Source: DATBLY01 sp036555125
GTDB lineage: Bacteria > Actinomycetota > UBA4738 > HRBIN12
Direction of reading: 5' to 3'
Length of the DNA stretch: 11,295 bases
Assembly (NCBI GenBank): GCA_036555125.1
Contig: DATBLY010000121.1
Coordinates: 1 to 11,295, forward strand
This document shows, one piece after another, positions 6,363 to 11,295 of this stretch; position 1 is the first letter of the stretch, and each line of letters begins with the position of its first letter. A program made the translations under genes and the position numbers. The notes under the pieces are model-generated. The model was not told the origin of the DNA and made no database searches. It worked only from the letters and a program-made list of their open reading frames with translations.

Positions 6363-7672
6363 GCCACGTCTTCCCGCGCGTCGTCGGCCGGACCCTGCCC
6401 ACGGCGGTTGCCGCGGAAGGGGTCTGGATCGTCGACGCCGACGGCAAGCGCTACCTCGACGGCGCCGGGGGCGCGATCGTGTCGAACGTGGGCCATGGAG
6501 ACCCATCGCTGATCGCGGCGGCGACCGAGCAGCTCGGACGGACCCAGTACGTGCACGGCACGATGTTCACGACGGAGGCGCTCGAGGCCTACGCCGACGA
6601 GGTGGCCGCGGTCCTGCCGATGGACGACGCGCGGATCTACCCGGTGTCGGGCGGCAGCGAGGCCGTCGAGACCGCGCTCAAGATGGCGCGCGCGTTCCAC
6701 CTGGCGCGCGGGGAATCGGAGCGCACGACGGTGATCGCGCGTCGGAGCTCCTACCACGGCAACACCCTCGGGGCCCTCGACGCGAGCGGCAAGGAGCCGC
6801 TGCGCAAGCCGTACACGCCCTGGCTGGGACGGTTCCTGCACGCGCCGGCGGCGTACGAGTACCGCTGCGGGAACCCGCAGCACCCGGAGGGGTGCGGGGC
6901 CTGGCACGCCGCGGAGCTCGAGCGGATGATCCAGCAGGCGGGCGGCGGCGGGACGATCGCCGCGTTCCTGGCCGAGCCGGTGGCCGGCGCGACGCTCGCC
7001 GCCGCCGTGCCGAGCGACGACTATTGGCCCGCGATCGTGGAGGTGTGTCGCGGGCACGGGATCCTCGTGATCGCGGACGAGGTGATGACCGGCTTCGGAC
7101 GGACCGGCACGTGGTTCGGCGTGGAGCACTGGGGCGTCCGGCCCGACATCCTGACCGCGGGCAAGGGCACGACGAGCGGGTACGTGCCGTTCGGGTTCGC
7201 GGCCGCCAGCGGCGAGGTCTTCGACGCGGTCACCGCGGCGCCGTTCGTCCACGGGTTCACCTGGTCGCACAACGCCCTCGGCTCGGCCGTGGGCCGCGCC
7301 GTCCTGCGCCGGCTGTCCGAGGACGGGCTCGTCGAGCGGAGCGCCGTCCTGGGGGAGCGGATCCGCACGGCCCTGCGGGCCGAGCTGTCGGAGGTGCCGA
7401 CCGTGGGCGACGTGCGGGGCCTGGGCCTGATGCTCGGCGTCGAGCTGGTCCGCGACCGCGCCACCGGCGAGCCGTTCGCGCGGGAGGACGCCGTGACCGA
7501 GCGCGTGGTCGCGGCCGCGCGCGAGATCGGCCTCCTCCTGTACGCGAGCACCGGCCACGTCGACGGGACGAACGGGGATCTGGTGATGCTGGGGCCGCCG
7601 TTCGTGCTGTCCGACGACGAGGCCGACCTGCTGGTCGAGCGCACGGCCGACGCGATCCGCGCGGTGGCGTGA
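6359..7672 (+). CDS. Class III PLP aminotransferase (omega-amino acid/YodT-like group)
   Basis: A second fold-type I aminotransferase, 437 residues, clearly from a different subfamily than the one upstream. Landmarks are DADGKRYLDGAGGAIVSNVG (26–45), SGGSEAVETALKMAR (97–111), SYHGNTLGAL (131–140), EPVAGAT (206–212), D240 in ADEVMTGFGRTG and PLP lysine K269 in TAGKGTTSGYVPFG. A YRC…EGCG segment at 168–180 (C170, C179) is usual for the broad 'aspartate aminotransferase family' group to which, as I recall, Bacillus YodT belongs. The only usable in-frame start is GTG 6359, because TAG codons precede it. It directly follows the CoA-transferase genes and overlaps acuC. Its amino donor may be a beta- or omega-amino acid whose oxo-acid product is then activated by the CoA-transferase. 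Substrate remains inference. Confidence 0.88.
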   Translation: MSHVFPRVVGRTLPTAVAAEGVWIVDADGKRYLDGAGGAIVSNVGHGDPSLIAAATEQLGRTQYVHGTMFTTEALEAYADEVAAVLPMDDARIYPVSGGSEAVETALKMARAFHLARGESERTTVIARRSSYHGNTLGALDASGKEPLRKPYTPWLGRFLHAPAAYEYRCGNPQHPEGCGAWHAAELERMIQQAGGGGTIAAFLAEPVAGATLAAAVPSDDYWPAIVEVCRGHGILVIADEVMTGFGRTGTWFGVEHWGVRPDILTAGKGTTSGYVPFGFAAASGEVFDAVTAAPFVHGFTWSHNALGSAVGRAVLRRLSEDGLVERSAVLGERIRTALRAELSEVPTVGDVRGLGLMLGVELVRDRATGEPFAREDAVTERVVAAAREIGLLLYASTGHVDGTNGDLVMLGPPFVLSDDEADLLVERTADAIRAVA

Positions 7673-8763
7673 GCGAGGCGGTCGCGCTCGTCGTCGCGCC
7701 CGAGGTGCGACGGTACGACCACGGACCGCAGCACCCGCTCCGTCCGGAGCGGGTGCTGCTCACCTGGTCGCTGATCCGCGCCTACGGGCTGGACCGGGCG
7801 CCGAACGTCCGGACCGTCGGTCCCGAGCCCGCCGACGACGCCACGATCGAGCTCGTCCACACGCCCGCGTACGTCGACGCGACGCGGCGCGCGGGCCACG
7901 GCGAGGACGGCGCCTGGGGGCGGTTCGGCTACGGGGCCGGCGACAACCCGATCTTCGATGGGATGCACGAGGCCGCGGCCGCGGTCGCGGGCGCCTCGGT
8001 CGAGGCCGCCCGCTCGGTCGTCTCGGGCGAGGGGGAGCACGCCTTCAACGCCGCGGGCGGCCTGCACCACGCGATGCCGGAGCGGGCGTCGGGGTTCTGC
8101 GTCTACGACGATCCCGCGATCGCCATCGCGTGGCTCCTGCGCGCCGGCGTCGAGCGGGTCGCCTACGTCGACGTCGACGTCCACCACGGGGACGGGCCGC
8201 AGTTCATCTTCTACGACGACCCACGTGTGCTGACGATCTCGATCCACGAGTTCGCGCCGTGGTTCTTCCCCGGCACGGGCGACGCCAGCGAGCGCGGCGG
8301 CCCGAACGCGCCGGACAGCGCCATCAACATCCCGCTGGCCCCGTTCACCGGCGACGACGACTGGTTGGCGGCCTTCCGCCAGGTCGTGCCTCCGGCCGTC
8401 GAGCGCTTCGCGCCCGACGTCCTGGTGACGCAGCTCGGATGCGACACGCACATCACCGACCCGCTGGCGCAGCTCGAGCTGACGACCCGCGCGTACCGGG
8501 AGACCGCGAAGGAGCTGCACGACCTGGCGCACCGCGCCGCCGACGGCCGGTGGATCGCGACGGGCGGCGGCGGGTACCAGTGGGCGCGGGTGGTGCCGCG
8601 AGCGTGGACGATCTACTTCGCCGAGATGGCGGGCGTCGAGCTGTCGGACGAGCTGCCGGAGGCCTGGATCGAGGAGGCCGAGTTCCAGCTGCGGGACGCG
8701 GTTCCGGTGACGCTCGCCGACCCGCCCTCGTTCGGGTCGCGGACCTCGGGAGCACCCGGATGA
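7669..8763 (+). CDS. acuC: AcuC-type class I histone-deacetylase-family amidohydrolase
   Basis: A 364-residue zinc-dependent deacetylase of the arginase/HDAC fold. All catalytic parts are present: the His pair H133/H134 in GGLHHAM, zinc ligands D170 and H172 in DVDVHHGDG, third ligand D259 in LGCDTHITDPLAQL, and the transition-state tyrosine Y303 in ATGGGGYQW followed by VVPRAW. These and the FYDDPRVLTISIHE stretch match bacterial AcuC rather than acetylpolyamine amidohydrolases. AcuC proteins remove acetyl groups from lysines, for example on acetyl-CoA synthetase, and so tune acetate/acetoin use. In this operon it could regulate an enzyme or hydrolyse a small N-acetylated intermediate. The GTG start overlaps the aminotransferase stop, has no visible ribosome binding site and is probably coupled; its own TGA overlaps the pyk ATG. 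Confidence 0.92.
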   Translation: MSEAVALVVAPEVRRYDHGPQHPLRPERVLLTWSLIRAYGLDRAPNVRTVGPEPADDATIELVHTPAYVDATRRAGHGEDGAWGRFGYGAGDNPIFDGMHEAAAAVAGASVEAARSVVSGEGEHAFNAAGGLHHAMPERASGFCVYDDPAIAIAWLLRAGVERVAYVDVDVHHGDGPQFIFYDDPRVLTISIHEFAPWFFPGTGDASERGGPNAPDSAINIPLAPFTGDDDWLAAFRQVVPPAVERFAPDVLVTQLGCDTHITDPLAQLELTTRAYRETAKELHDLAHRAADGRWIATGGGGYQWARVVPRAWTIYFAEMAGVELSDELPEAWIEEAEFQLRDAVPVTLADPPSFGSRTSGAPG

Positions 8764-10178
8764 CCGACCCGCGGACGAAGCTCGTGTGCACGCTGGGCCC
8801 GGCGAGCGCGACCCCGAAGATGGTGCGGGGCCTCGCGCGCGCCGGCGCCACGATCTTCCGGCTGAACGCGTCCCACGGCTCGTCCGACGACCACGCCCGT
8901 TCCGTCTCGATCGTCCGCGACGTGGAGGCCGAGACCGGGCGCACGCTCGCGATCCTCGCCGACCTCCCCGGCCCCAAGGTCCGGCTCGGGTCGCTCGATC
9001 CCGATCCGTTCCGCTTCCAGCCCGGCCAGGCCTTCCGCCTCCGTCCGGAGGGCGACGGCGACGTGGGCGGAGCGACGACGACGTATCCGGGCCTCGCCGG
9101 CGACCTGCGCGAGGGGGACCGGATCCTCTTGGCGGACGGCGCGGTCGAGCTCGTCGTCGTCGCGCTGGAGGGATCGACGGTCGTCAGCGAGTGCGTGCGC
9201 GGCGGGATCGTCCGTTCCCACCAGGGCGTGAACGTCCCGGCGGAGCGTCTCGGGCTCCCGGCCGTGACCGACCGTGACCGCGCGGCCCTGGCCGTGATGC
9301 TCGAGCTCGGCGTCGACCTCGTGGCGCAGTCGTTCGTGCGCGAGGCCGCCGACGTGGACGAGTTGCGCGAAGCGATGGCGGAGCGCGCCGTACCGATCGT
9401 CGCGAAGATCGAGACCAAGCCCGCCGTCGAGCAGATCGATCGGATCCTCGAGGTGGCCGACGGGTTGATGGTCGCGCGCGGCGACCTGGGCGTCGAGCTG
9501 CCGATGGAGGAGATCCCGCTGCTCCAGAAGGATCTGCTCCGGGCCGCTCGCCGGGCCGGCCGTCCGTCCGTCGTCGCCACGCAGATGCTCGAGTCGATGA
9601 TCCACGCGCCGCGCCCCACGCGGGCCGAGGCGACCGACGTCGCGAACGCCGTGCTGGACGGCGCGGACGCGATCATGCTCTCGGGCGAGACCGCGATCGG
9701 CGAGTACCCGTTCGAGGCGGCGTCGGCGGCGATCCGGATCGCGCGCGCGGCCGAGGACCGCGGGACCGAGTACCGCGCGCGCGAGCCCGACTGCATGCAC
9801 GCGGGCGTCGGCGCCGCCGTCGCCCACGCGGCCGCCGCGATCGTCGACGAGGATCCGGAGGTCGTCGCGGTCACCTGCTATACGGAGACGGGCCGCACGG
9901 CACGGCTGCTCGCCGCCGAGCGCCCCGGCGTCCCGGTCTTCGCCTTCATCCCGGACGCCGGCGTCCGGCGCGGCACGGAGCTGCTGTGGGGCGTGCGCCC
10001 GCTCCCCGCCGACCCGCCCGCCGACACCGACGAGATGATCTCGCTGATGGATCGTGGCCTCGTCGAGCACGCGCTCGCCGGCGACGGCGACCACGTGGTG
10101 ATGGCCGCGGCGTCCCCGGCCGGCAAGACGACCACGAACATGGTCAAGGTGCACGTCGTCGGCTCGCCCGTCCGCTGA
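8760..10178 (+). CDS. pyk: Pyruvate kinase, predicted K+-independent type
   Basis: A full-length 472-residue pyruvate kinase, converting phosphoenolpyruvate and ADP to pyruvate and ATP in the last step of glycolysis. Visible parts are TKLVCTLGPAS at the start, R34-N36-S38 in FRLNASHG, the B domain at about 75–165, catalytic K216 and metal ligand E218 in IVAKIETK, D242 in ARGDLGVELP, T274 in ATQMLESM and RPTRAEATDVANAVLDGADA. The C-terminal domain ends with SPAGKTTTNMVKVHVVG. The position of Glu117 in rabbit muscle enzyme is Lys (K73 in ADLPGPKVRLG), with Leu and Pro in place of Thr113 and Lys114; this is the pattern reported for K+-independent enzymes. NASHG replaces the common NFSHG. The ATG overlaps the acuC TGA and has GGGAG at 8748–8752. 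A glycolytic gene at the end of an amino-compound operon is unusual. Confidence 0.95.
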   Translation: MTDPRTKLVCTLGPASATPKMVRGLARAGATIFRLNASHGSSDDHARSVSIVRDVEAETGRTLAILADLPGPKVRLGSLDPDPFRFQPGQAFRLRPEGDGDVGGATTTYPGLAGDLREGDRILLADGAVELVVVALEGSTVVSECVRGGIVRSHQGVNVPAERLGLPAVTDRDRAALAVMLELGVDLVAQSFVREAADVDELREAMAERAVPIVAKIETKPAVEQIDRILEVADGLMVARGDLGVELPMEEIPLLQKDLLRAARRAGRPSVVATQMLESMIHAPRPTRAEATDVANAVLDGADAIMLSGETAIGEYPFEAASAAIRIARAAEDRGTEYRAREPDCMHAGVGAAVAHAAAAIVDEDPEVVAVTCYTETGRTARLLAAERPGVPVFAFIPDAGVRRGTELLWGVRPLPADPPADTDEMISLMDRGLVEHALAGDGDHVVMAAASPAGKTTTNMVKVHVVGSPVR

Positions 10179-10198
10179 ACGGCCGAGCGCCCGCGCCA

Positions 10199-10224
10199 CG
10201 CGGACCCCGGCCGCGTTGTCCGCG
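10199..10224. terminator. 7-bp GC-rich hairpin after pyk
   Basis: CGCGGAC (10199–10205) pairs with GTCCGCG (10218–10224) around a 12-nt loop, 20 nt after the pyk stop. It could end the operon, but no T-tract follows and the right arm overlaps the -35 element of the next promoter. The repeat may instead be an operator. Confidence 0.3.
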
Positions 10225-10250
10225 GACCGGGTGGGTCGTACCCTCGCCCC
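10216..10250 (+). promoter_or_regulatory. Leaderless promoter for the two small genes
   Basis: TTGTCC (10216–10221), a 17-nt spacer and TACCCT (10239–10244) make the best promoter in the window. Only 6 nt separate the -10 from the ATG at 10251, so transcription should begin at the A of the start codon. No Shine-Dalgarno precedes the ATG, as expected for a leaderless mRNA. A 10-bp perfect palindrome GTCCGCGGAC (10218–10227) overlaps the -35 and the spacer, and GCGGAC is repeated 22 bp upstream (10200–10205). Confidence 0.6.
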
Positions 10251-10418
10251 ATGGGCATGGACCCGAAGGCGTTCGGCTCCCGCGGCGGGTACATCGACGG
10301 CTCGAAGGAAGAGCTCGACCTGGAGCGGGCGACCGAGGAGCACCGGCGGGAGCAGCAGGCCCACGCTCGGCCCCGGCCTCGGTGGCGCCGGTGGTTCCGG
10401 CTGAGGGAGCGAACGTGA
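10251..10418 (+). CDS. Small 55-residue protein with Arg/Trp-rich tail
   Basis: I do not recognise this protein. It begins MGMDPKAFGSRGGYIDG, continues with a charged helix-like part (about 18–39, Glu/Arg-rich with H31 and H38) and ends with a basic aromatic tail PRPRWRRWFRLRERT. There is no signal peptide or transmembrane segment, but the tail could lie on a membrane or bind nucleic acid; both are inference. Support for translation is the leaderless promoter ending 6 nt before the ATG and a GTGA overlap with the next small gene. An in-frame Met at residue 3 has no better context. Residues 20–39 align without gaps to residues 22–41 of the next protein. Confidence 0.62.
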   Translation: MGMDPKAFGSRGGYIDGSKEELDLERATEEHRREQQAHARPRPRWRRWFRLRERT

Positions 10419-10600
10419 GCGGCCGCGGGGTCAACGCGATACCAGGGCGTCCCGAGGGCGAGGGCTCGTCCCGGATCGAGGAGCGCGAGCTCCAAGAGGC
10501 GGCGCGCCGGCACGAGATGGACGAGCAGCTGCACGCCCACGACCCGCGCCGCTCCGGCTTCTTCTCCCGGCTGTTCCGGCGGGATCGCTCCGGCAAGTAG
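10415..10600 (+). CDS. Small 61-residue protein, likely relative of its neighbour
   Basis: An unrecognised 61-residue protein. A Gly/Pro-rich start (MSGRGVNAIPGRPEGEGSS) leads into a charged helix at about 20–41 and a C-terminal basic, aromatic segment SGFFSRLFRRDR that could form an amphipathic membrane-binding or RNA-binding helix. The GTG start overlaps the previous TGA as GTGA and has a strong ribosome binding site, GAGGGAG at 10403–10409. Together with the aligned core shared with the 55-residue protein, this supports a real gene. Its TAG stop lies in the left arm of an inverted repeat whose right arm holds the stop of the convergent DUF2017 gene. Confidence 0.65.
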   Translation: MSGRGVNAIPGRPEGEGSSRIEERELQEAARRHEMDEQLHAHDPRRSGFFSRLFRRDRSGK

Positions 10601-10614
10601 TCTGCGCCAGACTA
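10598..10614. terminator. Inverted repeat spanning two convergent stop codons
   Basis: TAGTCTG-CGC-CAGACTA is a perfect 7-bp inverted repeat with a 3-nt loop. The left arm starts with the TAG stop of the 61-residue gene and the right arm ends with the complement of the TAG stop of the DUF2017 gene. It could act as a terminator for both directions, although four of the seven pairs are A/T and no T-tract follows. Confidence 0.45.
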
Positions 10615-11127
10615 GACGGCCGCGCCTTCGTCGTCGGGTCCGGACTCGAGCTCCGACACGCCGGAGAGCGCGCCGACACCCTCGTCCACCAGGTAGGTGA
10701 GGTAGGCGTACAGAGCGAACGCCGAGCGGCGCGGGTCGCCCTCGGGGAAGTCTTGCTCCCGCGTCTCCTCGGTGATCTCGAGCCGGGTCCCGAGCACCAG
10801 GCGCAGGTCGTTCACGACCCCGATCCACGCCGTGAGCTCGTCCTCGGTCAGGCGTTCGGCGTCGACCGAGCGCTCCATCACGCCGATCGCAGCCAGCCGC
10901 TGCTTCGTGAGCTCGTCGCCCGCCGCCATCTCGTACTCGAGGTTGCGGAGCGGGTCGTCCGGGTAGGCGGGCGGGTACAGCCGGGCCATCGCCGCGTCGC
11001 TCGAGGGGCTCTCCTCCTCGAGGAGCTGGCGGAGCTGGGCGGGGAGCCCACGGAGGACCTCGCGCTCGTCGGCGCCGAGCCGCAGCTCGAACCCGCGCCG
11101 CGTGCGCTTGATCGCGCGGCGCGGCAT
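10612..11127 (-). CDS. DUF2017 family protein
   Basis: A 171-residue member of the actinobacterial DUF2017 family, function unknown. Recognition rests on MARLYPPAYPDDPLRNLEYE in the first half, GDELTKQRLAAI, the conserved block ELTAWIGVVNDLRLVLGTRLEI, and a YAYLTYLVDEGVGALS ending. The protein is helical and acidic in its last ~15 residues, with no membrane segment. It is placed directly after clpS, as in mycobacteria and many other actinobacteria, so a link to ClpS-dependent proteolysis is likely by context only. ATG at 11127 is chosen because it overlaps the clpS stop (TGATG on the coding strand) and has AAGGA 7 nt before it. A longer in-frame start at 11247 lies inside clpS and is rejected. 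Confidence 0.88.
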   Translation of the reverse strand: MPRRAIKRTRRGFELRLGADEREVLRGLPAQLRQLLEEESPSSDAAMARLYPPAYPDDPLRNLEYEMAAGDELTKQRLAAIGVMERSVDAERLTEDELTAWIGVVNDLRLVLGTRLEITEETREQDFPEGDPRRSAFALYAYLTYLVDEGVGALSGVSELESGPDDEGAAV

Positions 11128-11295
11128 CAGGCGTCCTTCTCCATCGTCGCCCAAAGCCCGTGGGCATGCAGGCGCGACACGTCGAACTCCGCCTTCTCGC
11201 GCGGTCCGCTCGACACGACCGCCTTGCCCTTCGTGTGGACATCCCACATCAGCCGCTCGGCTTTGCGACGGCTGTACCCGAAGAGCTTCTGGAAC
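11127..11295 (-). CDS. clpS: ATP-dependent Clp protease adaptor ClpS, C-terminal part
   Basis: This is the last 56 residues of ClpS, the small adaptor that brings N-degron proteins to the Clp protease; the beginning lies beyond the window edge. The fragment starts FQKLFGYSRRKAERLMWDVH and continues with TKGKAVVSSGPREKAEFDV, ending SRLHAHGLWATMEKDA. The motif MWDVHTKGKA holds the conserved His of the N-degron pocket (H66 in E. coli ClpS), and the tail after EKAE matches the adaptor's last strand and helix. The stop codon overlaps the start of the DUF2017 gene, so both are probably read from one transcript. Confidence 0.93.
   Translation of the reverse strand, partial: FQKLFGYSRRKAERLMWDVHTKGKAVVSSGPREKAEFDVSRLHAHGLWATMEKDA

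Larger units (their letters stand above)
1306..10178 (+). other. Predicted eight-gene catabolic transcription unit
   Basis: Eight genes on one strand are packed with almost no spacing. Joints at 2868, 4614, 5534, 7669 and 8760 are 4-nt overlaps (GTGA or ATGA); the VOC gene follows after 13 nt. Only 6317–6358 leaves room for an internal promoter, so aminotransferase 2, acuC and pyk may also be transcribed on their own. Several coupled starts (2868, 4231, 7669) lack a clear Shine-Dalgarno, so they probably depend on ribosomes arriving from the upstream gene. GGGAGGT before 5534 and GGAGAG before 4614 are strong sites by contrast. Confidence 0.72.

Noticed and set aside
7669..8763. Deacetylase as acetylpolyamine amidohydrolase
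   Set aside because: The DVDVHHGDG, LTISIHE and GGGGYQWARVVPRAW motifs follow the AcuC pattern, though a small-molecule substrate is not excluded.
8613..10364. 583-codon open frame antisense to pyruvate kinase
   Set aside because: Shadow of pyk and acuC; no family motifs.
10772..10966. 64-codon plus-strand frame inside DUF2017
   Set aside because: Antisense to a recognised gene, without a ribosome binding site or family features.
1..11295. Mobile elements, CRISPR repeats, tRNA or rRNA genes
   Set aside because: No transposase or integrase motifs, no regularly spaced repeats and no tRNA-like cloverleaf were seen. The repeated GTGA junctions are gene overlaps, not inserted repeats.

Overview
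The window is very GC-rich, with G/C at most third codon positions, many GTG starts and mostly TGA stops. The pair clpS–DUF2017 at the right edge, start codons placed directly behind -10 boxes (leaderless-type promoters) and the protein families together point to a member of the Actinomycetota, probably a soil or other environmental lineage. The genus cannot be read from the sequence. No tRNA, rRNA, IS element, CRISPR array or phage gene was seen.

Layout. (1) 2–324, plus strand: the 3' end of proC (pyrroline-5-carboxylate reductase) and an overlapping gene for a 40-residue, very basic protein. (2) 362–1147, minus strand: a fumarylacetoacetate-hydrolase-fold protein whose canonical active-site residues appear substituted. 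(3) 1148–1305: a divergent control region with a 16-bp perfect palindrome directly against a -10-like box. (4) 1306–10178, plus strand: eight tightly packed genes, mostly joined by 4-nt GTGA or ATGA stop/start overlaps. In order they are a P5C-dehydrogenase-type aldehyde dehydrogenase, a class III aminotransferase, a one-domain VOC protein, both subunits of a GctAB-type CoA-transferase, a second class III aminotransferase, an AcuC-type deacetylase and pyruvate kinase. The only larger gap, 6317–6358, carries a -10-like box and a 9-codon mini-ORF that ends on the start codon of the second aminotransferase. (5) 10251–10600: two overlapping small genes, apparently distant tandem duplicates, behind a leaderless promoter. 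(6) 10612–11295, minus strand: DUF2017 and the 3' end of clpS, converging on the small genes with both stop codons inside one 7-bp inverted repeat.

How it may work. The eight-gene block looks like a catabolic operon for an amino-bearing carbon source. Two transaminases make oxo or aldehyde products, the aldehyde dehydrogenase oxidises an aldehyde, the CoA-transferase activates an acid, and an acetyl-amide hydrolase and pyruvate kinase connect it to central metabolism. Two readings deserve testing. One is ornithine or proline to glutamate: an OAT-like aminotransferase plus P5C dehydrogenase, with proC nearby. The other is an acetyl-beta-lysine-like route, in which aminotransferase, CoA-transferase and deacetylase act as in the Bacillus yod/kamA cluster and GABA is finished by the first aminotransferase and the dehydrogenase. 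The second is the more novel, but it is inference: the aminomutase, acetyltransferase and thiolase it needs are not in the window.
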